Assembly (NCBI GenBank): GCA_963823165.1
Contig: CAWGKV010000011.1
Coordinates: 79,141 to 143,140, forward strand
Origin: Roseiarcus sp963823165
Lineage (GTDB): Bacteria; Pseudomonadota; Alphaproteobacteria; Rhizobiales; Beijerinckiaceae
Length of the DNA: 64,000 bases
Reading direction: 5' to 3'
In this document: piece after piece, positions 37,662-47,405 of the stretch
How positions within the stretch are numbered: position 1 is the stretch's first letter
Layout of the letters: each line of letters opens with the position of its first letter
Position numbers and translations under genes: made by a program
Notes under the pieces: model-generated
Told to the model about the DNA's origin: nothing
The model's database searches: none
The model's input: only the letters and a program-made list of their open reading frames with translations

Positions 37662-38025
37662 GCAAAAGCTCAGCGAGGGCCGTCCGACCCGGTTAGGCCG
37701 GTTTAGCGCCAGTTTAGCGTCGGGCCTCAACCTTTTCAGGCGGTTGCGACCCGGTTTAGGGTCGTCCTGATTTTGGGCGGCTGCGTGGGCTGATGACGAC
37801 TAATACACGTCATGATTATGGTAACGCGACCAAGCTTTTGGCCGCCGTTCCGCCGATTTCTCGGCCAAAAGTGTCAACCATGTATCCGGTCCAAAGTGTC
37901 AGCCATCGATCCGGTTGCATAGTGAGGGGCTACGCCGCCGGTGGAGGCTCCCTGATCTCCGCCGTCCGCGTCGCCCCTCATCCGGCGCTTCGCGCCACCT
38001 TCTCCCCGCAAGCGGGGCGAAGGGA
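37662..38025. other. Intergenic region with insertion-sequence-like end repeats
   Basis: Contains the inverted pair CTTTTGGCCG (37835-37844) and CGGCCAAAAG (37862-37871), two direct repeats (37868-37916), and near 37975-38030 a palindrome of the type CCGGCGCTTCGCGCC...CCCGCAAGCGGGG common in Hyphomicrobiales. No gene is seen. Confidence 0.55.
37868..37916 (+). repeat. Two direct repeats resembling IS21-type terminal repeats
   Basis: AAAGTGTCAACCATGTATCC and AAAGTGTCAGCCATCGATCC, 25 bases apart, each followed by GGT. Multiple short direct repeats at an end are typical of IS21-family elements. No transposase gene is left, so this would be a relic. Confidence 0.45.
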
Positions 38026-38313
38026 CTATGGCGTTTTGCGACCGCGCGTGCTGATGACCTGCTTGAGGGCGTCGATCCGCTTGCTGGCTTCGGCCTTGGT
38101 CAGGTTCGGCGCGTAGGCGTCGGGCTGATGGGCTTCCTCCGAAAGGGTTTTCAGATAGGAAGCCTGCGCTCCGGTCATTGGATCTCCGCCGGAAACCCAG
38201 TCGTCCGGATCCTTCTCGATGTTGCTGTTCGGATCAGCGCCGCGCTTCGGATTGTCGTCCGCCATCTGGCCGCGTTCCTGGCTGAGATTGTCCGGGTCGA
38301 AACGTTGCGCCAA
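38026..38313 (-). CDS. DUF3072-family small protein
   Basis: 95 residues from a TTG at 38313, or 79 from the ATG at 38265 (MADDNPKRG). The conserved block is WVSGGDPMTGAQASYLKTLSEEAHQPDAY followed by LTKAEASKRIDALK, matching the DUF3072 domain. It is small, soluble and charged, with no signal peptide. Such proteins are widespread in Hyphomicrobiales and have no established function. It reads toward the cox cluster. Confidence 0.8.
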   Translation of the reverse strand: MAQRFDPDNLSQERGQMADDNPKRGADPNSNIEKDPDDWVSGGDPMTGAQASYLKTLSEEAHQPDAYAPNLTKAEASKRIDALKQVISTRGRKTP

Positions 38314-38408
38314 AATCGATGTTCCGTCCGGGCCCCCGCCTTAACCGAGTGACGCCGGCCGGGAATTGCGTCCAAAACGGGCGCTTGCGCAGAACCCGGA
38401 GGAATACG

Positions 38409-39347
38409 ATGAACGCGCCTTGGCCCGACCTTCCGTACGAAACCTGGCAGGAGACCTGTTCCGCCCTTCATCTCTACGCGCAGATCGTCGGCAAGTACCG
38501 TCTGGCGCGGACGCCCTGGATCAATCATTCGTGGCACGCGACCCTGTATGTCGACGCCCGCGGCCTCACCACGTCCCTGATCCCGGACGCGGCCGGCGTC
38601 GAGATCGTCTTCGATCTCAGCGCCCATGTGCTCAGAGCCGAAGCGGCGGACGGACGTGCGGCGCAGTTCCCGCTCGGTCCGATGTCCGTCGCGGAGTTCC
38701 ATGACCGCTTCGTCGAAACGGTCGCGTGGCTCGGCGGAAAGCCTGAGTTCGACGGTCGACCCAACGAGATCCCCGGCGCCATTCCTTTCCGCGAGGACCG
38801 GAAGCCGAGGCCCTATGACGCTGATGCAGTCGAGCGTTTCTTTCGGGCTCTGGCCGCGATCAGCCGCGTCTTCCAGCGGTTCCGCACGGGCTTCATCGGC
38901 AAGGTCAGTCCGGTTCATCTGTTCTGGGGAAGCTTCGATCTCGCGGTGACGCGCTTCTCCGGCCGTCCAGCCCCGCTCCATCCCGGCGGCGTTCCCGGCT
39001 TGCCGGACGATGTGGCGCAAGAAGCCTATAGCCACGAGGTCTCGTCGGCGGGGTTTTGGCCAGGCGACCCGCAGACGAGGTTCCCGGCGTTCTATTCTTA
39101 CGCCTATCCTGCGCCGAAGGGCTTCGCCGAGTCGAAGCCGGCGCCTGAGGGGGCGTATTACGATCAGAAGCTCGGCGAGTTCCTGCTGCCCTACGACGTC
39201 GTCCGGACGTCGAGCGATCCGGAGGCGACGCTTATGGCCTTTCTCGAAAGCACGTATCGGGCCGCAGCCAATCTCGGGCATTGGGATCGCGGGGCGCTCG
39301 AATGTCCCATTGGCGAACCCGGCCGGGTGCGCCCGCTGACCGGATGA
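38409..39347 (+). CDS. DUF5996-family protein
   Basis: 312 residues from the ATG at 38409, preceded by GGAGG. The sequence WPDLPYETWQETCSALHLYAQIVGKYRLARTPWINHSWHATLYVDARGLTT is the characteristic opening of DUF5996 proteins. Later blocks include GKVSPVHLFWGSFDLAVTRFSGRPAP and FYSYAYPAP. The family is common but uncharacterised; it is cytoplasmic with no signal peptide or membrane helix. It is divergent from the DUF3072 gene. Confidence 0.86.
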   Translation: MNAPWPDLPYETWQETCSALHLYAQIVGKYRLARTPWINHSWHATLYVDARGLTTSLIPDAAGVEIVFDLSAHVLRAEAADGRAAQFPLGPMSVAEFHDRFVETVAWLGGKPEFDGRPNEIPGAIPFREDRKPRPYDADAVERFFRALAAISRVFQRFRTGFIGKVSPVHLFWGSFDLAVTRFSGRPAPLHPGGVPGLPDDVAQEAYSHEVSSAGFWPGDPQTRFPAFYSYAYPAPKGFAESKPAPEGAYYDQKLGEFLLPYDVVRTSSDPEATLMAFLESTYRAAANLGHWDRGALECPIGEPGRVRPLTG

Positions 39348-39673
39348 CGAGCGGACGTGGCTGCGGTCGCCCGGTTCATCCTCTGCTTGTGAAAGCACCG
39401 TCATGTCCATCTCGACCTTAGCCCATTTCCTCACCTGATAGCGTCGCTAGAAGGCGACGCTGGCCGCAAAACAAACGATCCTGCAAGTGCTCGGTCGCCC
39501 CGCTCCATTCGTTCCGAACGTTCCGTCCGAATTGGTCCTCAAGGCGTCGCGATCGGGAGCGCTCCCCCAGTGTTTTCGTGTTTCCTTCGTGTTTGAATTT
39601 TAAACACGAAGAGCACTAAGGTTTTCGCGAAGAGCACGAGGCGCCGGTCGCCTCTCCGGCATGGGAACCCGCC
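39348..39673. other. Intergenic region, nothing recognised
   Basis: About 325 bases before the CitE-like gene. An AT-rich imperfect palindrome (TTCGTGTTTCCTTCGTGTTTGAATTTTAAACACGAAGAGCACTAAGG type) lies around 39575-39620, which may act as a terminator or operator. No gene. Confidence 0.45.
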
Positions 39674-40538
39674 ATGAAACTGCGCTCGCTCCTGTTCGTC
39701 CCCGGCGATTCCGCGCGCAAGTTCGCGAAGGCCGCCGCGTCCGGCGCCGACGCGCTCATCCTCGACCTCGAGGATTCCGTCGCGCCGTCGAAGAAGGCCG
39801 ACGCGCGGGCGCTGGTCGCGAGCCTTATCGACGGCGGCGAGAAGCGCGACTGGGCGTTCTTCGTGCGCGTCAACGCGCTCGACACGGGAGCCATCCTCGA
39901 CGACCTGGTCGCGGTCGTGCGGCCCGGCCTCGACGCGCTGATGATCCCGAAGGCGAACGGCGCCGCCGACGTCGAGCGCATCGCCAACTATCTCGACGCG
40001 CTCGAGGCGCGCGCGGGAATGGCGCAGGGTTCGGTCAAGCTCGCGATCGTGGCGACGGAGACGGCGAAGGCGATGTTCGCCCTCGGCTCCTACGCGCCGG
40101 CCCATCCGCGGCTCGCCGCGCTGACCTGGGGCGGCGAGGATCTGGCGGCGGCTGTCGGCGCGACCGCCAACCGCGAGGACGACGGCGCCTGGGCCTTTCC
40201 CTACGAGGTCGCGCGCGCGCAGTGCCTGTTCGCGGCCTCCGCCCTCCGCCGTCGCCGCGATCGACACGGTGTTCGTCGATTTTCGCGACATGGAGGGTTT
40301 CGAGCGCGACTGCCGGCGTTCCCGCCGCGACGGCTTTATCGGCCGGATGGCGATCCACCCGGACCAGGTTTCTGCGATCAACCGCTGCTATGCACCGTCG
40401 TCCGCCGAGGTCGAGCGGGCGCAAAAAATCGTCGCCGCTTTCGAGGCCAACCCCGGAGCAGGGACGCTCGGGATCGACGGCAAGATGGTCGACATTCCGC
40501 ATCTCAAGACGGCGCGGAAGATTCTGGCGTCCATCTGA
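39674..40538 (+). pseudogene. CitE/HpcH-family aldolase or lyase, one frameshift
   Basis: Starts MKLRSLLFVPGDSARKFAKAA, the classic opening of citrate lyase beta-like proteins, then ADALILDLEDSVAP with the metal-binding acidic residues and VATETAKAMF and WGGEDLAAAVG. Near 40245 one extra base moves reading into VAAIDTVFVDFRDMEGFERDC and GRMAIHPDQVSAINRCYAPS to the end. Corrected length is 287 residues, normal for the family, which cleaves citramalyl-, malyl- or similar CoA thioesters. The +1 shift may be a sequence error. Confidence 0.82.
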
Positions 40539-40666
40539 CGAGCCAGATCAAGATTTCTGCACCGCGCGCCCTTAAAAATTTAACAATATGCATCGCGCGG
40601 AATATAGGGGCAGAATGGAAGCCGGTTTTTGCTCGCTCACCAACGGGCTTTGTGGTACAAAAGCGC

Positions 40667-40927
40667 ATGACGATCACACTTCATCCCGATCAGGAAGCCA
40701 AGCTCAAGACCCGCGTGGCGAGGGGCGACTTTGCTTCGGTCGAAGAGGCGGCGCGGCGACTTATTGACGAAGCTTTGGTCGAGCGCGCGCTTGAGGAAAG
40801 CGACGATATGGCATGGGCGAAGCCCCATGTTGACGAAGCGCTGGCCGAGGTCGCGCGCGGCGAGGAGATTACGCTTGAGGAGCACAAGGCGCGCAACGCG
40901 GCAAGGCTTGCGGCGCTTCGCGGTTAG
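40667..40927 (+). CDS. parD: ParD-like antitoxin
   Basis: 86 residues from the ATG at 40667. The N terminus MTITLHPDQEAKLKTRVARGDFASVEEAARRLIDEALVE is a ribbon-helix-helix DNA-binding unit; the acidic C-terminal tail (HVDEALAEVARGEEITLEEHK) would wrap the toxin. It is followed by the parE gene with a one-base overlap, the usual antitoxin-first order. It represses its own operon and blocks ParE. Confidence 0.88.
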   Translation: MTITLHPDQEAKLKTRVARGDFASVEEAARRLIDEALVERALEESDDMAWAKPHVDEALAEVARGEEITLEEHKARNAARLAALRG

Positions 40928-41238
40928 TGGCGCGCGTCATCGTCACCCCGTCCGCCGACGCGGGTACCGCCGAGATCATTACTTATCTTGACGCCAAGGC
41001 AGGTCACGGCGTCGCGGCCAAATACAACGCTTCCTTCGAGCAGCTTTACGACAACCTGGCCGACTTTCCCGACAGCGGCGCGCTGCGCCCCAAGGTCGGG
41101 GCGAAAATCCGCATTGGCATCGTTTCCCCTTACATCGTGATTAACAGGCACACGGAGACCGACGGCGCCGTGAGAGTGCTTCGCATTGTTCACGGCAACC
41201 GAAGGATCACCGGCAAGCTGATCCGTGGCGCGCCATGA
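40927..41238 (+). CDS. parE: ParE/RelE-superfamily toxin
   Basis: 103 residues from a GTG at 40927 overlapping the parD stop. Features: SADAGTAEIITYLDAKAGHGVAAKYNASFEQLYDNLADFPDSGALRPKVGAKIRIGIVSPYIVINRH and VRVLRIVHGNRRI, the ParE fold ending in the conserved RI-x-HG-x-RR motif. ParE toxins poison DNA gyrase; the assignment rests on fold and pairing. Second toxin-antitoxin module of the window. Confidence 0.87.
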   Translation: MARVIVTPSADAGTAEIITYLDAKAGHGVAAKYNASFEQLYDNLADFPDSGALRPKVGAKIRIGIVSPYIVINRHTETDGAVRVLRIVHGNRRITGKLIRGAP

Positions 41239-41796
41239 TCTACGGCTACGCGCGAGTCATTGTATCTCTAGGAAGACGGCAAGTGCGCCGCGCGTCGATT
41301 TAAGGATTCATGACGGGCGACGTTTTCACCGAGTTGCGCGCCGTCGGCCAGTCTCCCCTTATCCACGAAACGGGAATTCGCCCGTAGTTGCGGATGGGGT
41401 GTGGAAAACAGGTCTGGTCCGATGCAGGTTCGCGCTGACGGCGTGCAACTCGACACGCGCCGAAGCAGCGGGCCACACCCCATATGGCGCTGCGCGCCGC
41501 CTTTCCCAGCAAGCTGGAGAAGGGGTCGCCCCTCCTGATTCGCCTTGCTGGATGGCCGTTGCCGATTGACGGCGAGGCGGCGGCTGGCCCACAATCGACG
41601 ACAATCTCCCGGTGTTGCGCCGCCAGGTTCACGGGGCTCTGTTCGGGCCCCACCCTCGGAGAACGCGCTGCGAAGCGCGACGGTCAACAATGGGAGAGCG
41701 GAGTTGGAGCGTAGCGGCTGCGGAGCGCTGATGCGATCAGCGCCGAGCGGGCAATCGCTTCGACTAAATCCGCTTCTGCCGACCAGGGAGGAACAC
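41239..41796. other. Intergenic region with a dispersed repeat
   Basis: About 560 bases between parE and the branched-chain-type binding protein. Contains the repeat at 41461-41523. Open frames on both strands look like shadows. GGGAGGA at 41786-41792 is the ribosome-binding site of the next gene. Confidence 0.5.
41461..41523 (+). repeat. Dispersed repeat shared with 22701-22766
   Basis: Reads GAAGCAGCGGGCCACACCC then GCGCTGCGCGC and CCTTTCCCAGC; the same blocks in the same order are found on the minus strand upstream of the GST gene. Confidence 0.65.
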
Positions 41797-43131
41797 TTGG
41801 AGAAGACGAACTCAGGACCGCGGGCCGGCCAAGGTCACGCCGGCGTCACGCGTCGCACGTTCATCAGGTCGAGCGGCGCCGGCGCACTGGCGATGGCAGG
41901 GCCGCTCTCGCTGACGACCAAAGCCTTCGCGGCGGACGCGACGATCAAGCTCGGCTTTGTCAGTCCGGTAACCGGGCCGCTCGCCGGCTTCGGCGCAACC
42001 GATCCCTATATCCTGACCTTGGTCCGCAAGGCGCTCAAGCCGGGCGTGACCATCGGCGGCAAGACCTACGCCGTGGAGATCATCGACAAGGACACGCAGT
42101 CCGATCCGGTCCGCGCCGGACAGCTCGCCAAGGAGCTGATCGAGAGCGACAAGGTCAATCTCATGCTGTCGACCTCGACGCCAGAAGTGGTCAATCCGGT
42201 CGCCGACGCCTGCGAGGGGGCGGGGGTGCCGAGCCTTTCGACGGTCATGCCGTGGGAGGCGTTCTATTTCGGCCGAGGCGCGAAGCCGGGCCAGCCGTCG
42301 CCGTTCAAATGGAGCTATCTCTTCAGCTTCGGCGCCCACGACTTTTTCAACTGCTATGTCTCGCAGTGGAACGGGCCGGTGAAGACCAACAAGAAGGTCG
42401 GCGTTCTCTATCCGAACGACGCCGACGGCAATGGGATCCGCAACCATCTCGCGCCGGCCCTGGCCAAGGCCGGCTTCACCATCGTCGATCCCGGCGGCTA
42501 CGAGGACGGCACGACCGACTTTTCCGCCCAGATCGCCAGGTTCAAGGCCGAGAACTGCGAAATTTTCAACACGTTCCCGATCCCGCCCGACTTCGCCACC
42601 TTCTGGCGGCAGGCCGCGCAGCAGGGCTACACGAAAATGGTCAAAATCGCGCAGATCGCCAAGACCGGCCTCTTCCCCTCCCAGGTCGACGCGCTCGGGT
42701 CGCTCGGGCCGAACCTCGCGACCGCCTGCTATTGGCACAAGGATTTCCCCTACAAGTCGCCGCTGACCGGGCTGTCTTCGCCGGAGATCGCCGACGGCTA
42801 CGAGAAGGCGTCGGGCAAGCAGTGGACGCAACAGTTAGGGGCGACCATGTCGCTGTTCGACGCCGGGGTCGCGGCGCTGCAGGCGAGCGGGAACCCGCTC
42901 GACAAGGCCGGCGTCGCCAAGGCGATCAGCACGCTCAAATGCCCGACGACCGTCGGGGTGATCGACTTCACCAAGGGGCCGGTGCCGAACTGCTTCAACA
43001 CCGACATCATCGGAAGCCAGTGGGTGAAGGCCAAGCCGGGCAGCAAGTTCAAGCTCGACATGGTCATCACCGAGAACGCCAACGACAAGAACGTTGCCGT
43101 CCAGGCGGAACTGAAGCCCTATAACGCTTGA
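41797..43131 (+). CDS. Branched-chain amino-acid type ABC transporter binding protein
   Basis: 444 residues from a TTG at 41797 that follows GGGAGGA at the right distance. It has a twin-arginine signal (TRRTFIRSSGAGALAMAGPL). The mature part is a Leu/Ile/Val-binding type I fold: IKLGFVSPVTGPLAGFGATDPYI, LIESDKVNLMLSTSTPEVVNPVADACEGAGVPSLSTVMPWE and KVGVLYPNDADGNGI. Tat export of a binding protein is unusual but known in this family. It is first in an operon with two ATPases and two permeases. Ligand unknown; it may be an aromatic acid, urea or amide rather than an amino acid. Confidence 0.87.
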   Translation: MEKTNSGPRAGQGHAGVTRRTFIRSSGAGALAMAGPLSLTTKAFAADATIKLGFVSPVTGPLAGFGATDPYILTLVRKALKPGVTIGGKTYAVEIIDKDTQSDPVRAGQLAKELIESDKVNLMLSTSTPEVVNPVADACEGAGVPSLSTVMPWEAFYFGRGAKPGQPSPFKWSYLFSFGAHDFFNCYVSQWNGPVKTNKKVGVLYPNDADGNGIRNHLAPALAKAGFTIVDPGGYEDGTTDFSAQIARFKAENCEIFNTFPIPPDFATFWRQAAQQGYTKMVKIAQIAKTGLFPSQVDALGSLGPNLATACYWHKDFPYKSPLTGLSSPEIADGYEKASGKQWTQQLGATMSLFDAGVAALQASGNPLDKAGVAKAISTLKCPTTVGVIDFTKGPVPNCFNTDIIGSQWVKAKPGSKFKLDMVITENANDKNVAVQAELKPYNA

Positions 43132-43141
43132 GCCGGCTCAA

Positions 43142-43878
<737 letters not shown>

Positions 43879-43882
<4 letters not shown>

Positions 43883-44604
43883 GTCTGCTCGCCGTCGAGA
43901 AGCTCGACGTGCGCCACGGCCTCCTGCAGGCGGTGCGCGAGGTGTCGTTCGCCGTCGACGAAGGGGAGATCGTGGCGCTCGTCGGCGCCAACGGCGCCGG
44001 CAAGTCGACATTGCTGCGCGCCATCGCCGGCGGGCATCTGCCGTCGGCGGGAACAATCGCGTTCGACGGCGCCGAGGTCACGGCGATGCGCGCGCACAAG
44101 CGGGTCGCGCTGGGCATCGCGCTCGTGCCCGAGGGGCGCCGGCTGTTCGGCGGCATGTCGGTCGAGGAAAACCTGAAGGTCGCGATGCGGGTCGGACGCC
44201 GCGGCTACTGGACGCTCGACAGGGTGATGGAGCTCTTCCCGATGCTGAGCGCCCGCCGCGACGCGCTCGCCGCCAACCTCTCGGGCGGGGAGCGGCAGGC
44301 CGCCGCCATCGGGCGCGCGCTGATGACCAACCCGCGCCTCATCCTGCTCGACGAGGTCTCGCTCGGGCTCGCGCCCGTGGTCGTTGAACAGCTCTACCGG
44401 TCGATGCGTCTTATCCTCGAGGGCGGGGCGACGCTGGTTCTGGTCGAGCAGGAGCTGACGCGGGCGCTCAGCGTCGCGACGCGCGTGATCTGCATGCTCG
44501 AAGGCAAAATCGTTCTCGACGGGCCGGCCGAGGCGATGTCGCGCGAGCGGATCATCGACGCCTATTTCGGTTTGCGCCGGGCGGCGGCGCAGGGGCGCGC
44601 ATGA
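43879..44604 (+). CDS. ABC transporter ATPase, LivF-type
   Basis: 241 residues from a GTG at 43879. Walker A is GANGAGKST, signature LSGGERQAAAIGRALM, Walker B LILLDEVSLGL and the family-typical VPEGRRLFGGMSVEENL. It pairs with the LivG-type protein to drive import. The stop overlaps the livH start (ATGA). Confidence 0.92.
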
Positions 44605-45503
44605 GCTTCGTCAATCTCTTCGCCCAGGGGGTGCTGCTCGGCGGCTATTACGCGCTGCTCGCCTGCGGCCTGTCGCTGATGTTCGGCGTCATGCGGATCA
44701 TCAACCTCGCCCACGGCGATCTCGCCATTCTCGGCGCCTTCCTCGTCCTCTCGATATCGGACGCCTTCGGCCTGTCGCCCTTCCTGTCGCTGATCGCGGC
44801 GCTGCCGATCATGGCCGCGGCCGGTTGGGCGCTGCAGCGAGGCATCCTCGAGCGCAGCCTGCGCTCGGGCATGCTCGTGCCGCTGCTCGCGACCTTTGGG
44901 CTGTCGATCGCCCTCGAGAATCTTCTGTTCGAGGCCTACGGCGCCGACACACGCTCGCTCGGCGACATGATCGGCGACCTCGCGTTCGACAGCTACGAAG
45001 TGACGAACCAGTTCAGCCTCAGCTATCTCGCGACGCTGATCTTCGCCCTCGCCGTGGCGCTGCTCGGCGGACTGTCGCTCTTTCTGAAGTACACGTCTCT
45101 CGGACGCGCCATCCGCGCCACGGCCGAGGATCCCGACACCGCCGAGCTCGTCGGAATCAACGCGCGCGCCGTCTATGCGGTCGCCGCCGCGATCTCCGTC
45201 GCGACTGTCGCCCTCGCCGGCACGATGCTCGCGATGCGGGCGACCTTCGACCCCTATTCGGGCCCAATGCAGCTCATCTTCGCCTTCGAGGCGGTGGTGA
45301 TCGGCGGCATCGGGTCGCTGTGGGGCACGCTCGTCGGCGGCGTCGTCCTCGGTCTGGCGCAGTCGATCGGCGCCGCCGTCGATCCGAAGTGGTTCCTGCT
45401 CGCCGGCCATCTGACGTTTCTCGCGGTGCTGGGCCTGCGCCTGTTCCGGGATTTTGCGCGGGCGCGAGGTGGGGTCCGCTCCGCGCTGGGGCTCGGACGA
45501 TGA
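44601..45503 (+). CDS. ABC transporter permease, LivH-type
   Basis: 300 residues with about eight membrane helices. The LivH opening (LFAQGVLLGGYYALLACGLSLMFGVMRIINLAHGDLAILGAF) is clear, as is RAIRATAEDPDTAELVGINARAVYAVAA, the cytoplasmic loop that contacts the ATPase, and FEAVVIGGIGSLWGTLVGGVVLG. It forms the channel with the LivM-type permease; the genes overlap by four bases. Confidence 0.92.
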   Translation: MSFVNLFAQGVLLGGYYALLACGLSLMFGVMRIINLAHGDLAILGAFLVLSISDAFGLSPFLSLIAALPIMAAAGWALQRGILERSLRSGMLVPLLATFGLSIALENLLFEAYGADTRSLGDMIGDLAFDSYEVTNQFSLSYLATLIFALAVALLGGLSLFLKYTSLGRAIRATAEDPDTAELVGINARAVYAVAAAISVATVALAGTMLAMRATFDPYSGPMQLIFAFEAVVIGGIGSLWGTLVGGVVLGLAQSIGAAVDPKWFLLAGHLTFLAVLGLRLFRDFARARGGVRSALGLGR

Positions 45504-46517
45504 TCGAGGCGCAAAAATTCTCGGTCGAGCGCTGGACGCGGGAATCGGCCGTCTTCGGGATCGTCGTCGCCGCCGCCGTGCTGGCGCTGGCCGTCACGCC
45601 GCTCGTCGCGGGCGCCGATGTGGTCGACAAGCTGACGACCCTGTTCGTCTACGTCATTCTCGCCGCGATGTGGAACGCGCTCGCGGGCTACGCCGGGCTC
45701 GTCTCGGTCGGGCAGCAGGCGTTCTTCGGCATCGGCGCCTATTTCGCCATTCGGCTCGCGGCGGCGGGCTTTCCTCCCTATCCGTCCCTGCTCGTGGGCG
45801 CGGTCGGCGCGGCGCTGCTGGCGATCCCGGTTTCCTTCTTCATGCTGCGCCTCAGGGGCGGCGAATTCTCGATCGGCATGTGGGTGCTCGCCGAGGCGCT
45901 GCATCTGATGGTCAATCTGGACCCGCTCATCCAGGGCGAGACCGGCACGTCGATGATCTCGCTCAACGCCTATTCCGATCACGTGCGTCTTGCCGCCAAC
46001 TACTGGCTTTCGCTCGGCTCGATGCTGGCGCTGCTCGGCGCGATCTTCGTCCTGTTGCGCAGTCCTTTCGGGGCCTCGATCCAGGCGATCCGCGACGACG
46101 AGGAGGCGGCGGCCTCGATCGGGGTGAAAGTTCTCGCCGCCAAGCGGACGGTGTTCATCCTGGCGGCGTTCGGCTGCGCGCTCGCCGGCGTCGCTCTGGC
46201 TCGCGACCTCGGTCACGTTCCAGCCGAAGACCAATTTCGGCGTGCAGTGGACCGCCTACATGATCCTGATGGCGCTCGTCGGCGGCCTCGGCACGTTCGA
46301 GGGGCCGATCCTGGGGGCGGTGCTGTTCTTTCTCGTCCAGAACGAGTTCGGCGAGAACGGCGTCTGGTACATGGCGGGCCTCGGCGTGGTCGCCATCCTG
46401 TTTGCGCTCTTCCTGCCGCGCGGCCTCTGGGGCGAGATCGAGGCCCGCACGGGCCTCAGGCTGCTGCCGGTCGGCTACCGCCTGCGCCTGCCGGAAGCGC
46501 CGGCGCACAAGACGTAA
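45500..46517 (+). pseudogene. ABC transporter permease, LivM-type, one frameshift
   Basis: Starts at the ATG at 45500, overlapping livH. LivM features: MWNALAGYAGLVSVGQQAFFGIGAYFAIRLA and LRGGEFSIGMWVLAEALHLM, then IQAIRDDEEAAASIGVKVLAAKRTVFILAAFGCALAGVA. Near 46195 one extra base shifts reading into ATSVTFQPKTNFGVQWTAYMILMALVGGLGTFEGPILGAVLFF to the end. Corrected length is 338 residues, normal for LivM. The rest of the operon is intact, so a sequence error is likely. Confidence 0.85.
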
Positions 46518-46565
46518 CCCACTTCGATGTCGTCGGCAGCGTGTCGCAATCCGCCGACAGGACCC

Positions 46566-47405
46566 TCACGGCGCGGCTTCCGCGGCGGTTCGCTCGAGCC
46601 AGCCGGGATCGAAGCGTGGCAATGGGATCGCGTCCAGCAGCGCCCTCGTGTAGTCGCTCTTGGGCGACACAAACAGCGTCTCGCAGGCCCCCTCCTCGAC
46701 CACGCTCCCCGCGTGGAGCACGTAAACCCGGTCGCAGACTGCACGGATCACCGAAAGGTCGTGGCTGATGAAGGCCATCGCCAGGCCGAGGTCGCGTGAA
46801 AGGCTCTTCAGGAGATTGAGCGCCTGCGCCTGAGTCGAGACGTCGAGACCCGAAACGATCTCGTCCGCGACCACCAGGTCGGGCGCGAGCAGCGCTGCGC
46901 GCGCGATGCCCACCCTCTGGCGCTGTCCGCCGGAGAGCTCGTGCGGATAGCGGTCGAGACAGGCGAGCGGCAGACTGAACCGCTCGAATATCGCCCGGGC
47001 GCGCTGCTCCGCGTCCGCTTCGTTCTTCGCGACGCGGTGAAAGATCATGGGCTCGAGCACGCTGCGGCGGACAGTGCGGCGGGGGTTCAGCGAGGCCATC
47101 GGGTCCTGAAAGATGAGCTGCATCCGCCGGCGCAGCGGACGCATCTGCGCCTCGGAAATGCGCGTGATGTCCCGGCCCTCGTAAGCGATGCGCCCCGCCG
47201 TCACATCGACGAGCCGGAGCAGGGCCCGGCCCAGCGTCGTCTTGCCCGAACCGCTCTCGCCGACAATGCCGACCGTCTCGCCTCGGCCAATACGCAGGGA
47301 GACGCCCTGCAGCGCCTTCACCTCTAGGCGAGAAGCGCCAAGAAGGTTTCGGCGGGGTTTGAAGGCGACCTCGAGGTTCTCCGCCGCGAGCAGATCCCCG
47401 CTCAC
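46566..47405 (-). CDS. Oligopeptide/dipeptide-type ABC transporter ATPase (DppF/OppF-like)
   Basis: 279 residues from a GTG at 47405 overlapping the stop of the previous gene. Walker A GESGSGKTT, signature LSGGQRQRVGIARA, Walker B LVVADEIVSGLD, switch His in ISHDLS; IFQDPMASLNPRRTV is typical of this family. The C terminus has SPKSDYTRALLDAIP, as in DppF. Last gene of the five-gene importer operon. Substrate not predictable. Confidence 0.9.
   Translation of the reverse strand: MSGDLLAAENLEVAFKPRRNLLGASRLEVKALQGVSLRIGRGETVGIVGESGSGKTTLGRALLRLVDVTAGRIAYEGRDITRISEAQMRPLRRRMQLIFQDPMASLNPRRTVRRSVLEPMIFHRVAKNEADAEQRARAIFERFSLPLACLDRYPHELSGGQRQRVGIARAALLAPDLVVADEIVSGLDVSTQAQALNLLKSLSRDLGLAMAFISHDLSVIRAVCDRVYVLHAGSVVEEGACETLFVSPKSDYTRALLDAIPLPRFDPGWLERTAAEAAP

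Noticed and set aside
39674..40927. Apparent fusion of a CitE-like lyase with a ParD antitoxin
   Set aside because: It arises from the +1 shift near 40245; the lyase ends at 40538 in another frame and parD has its own start at 40667.
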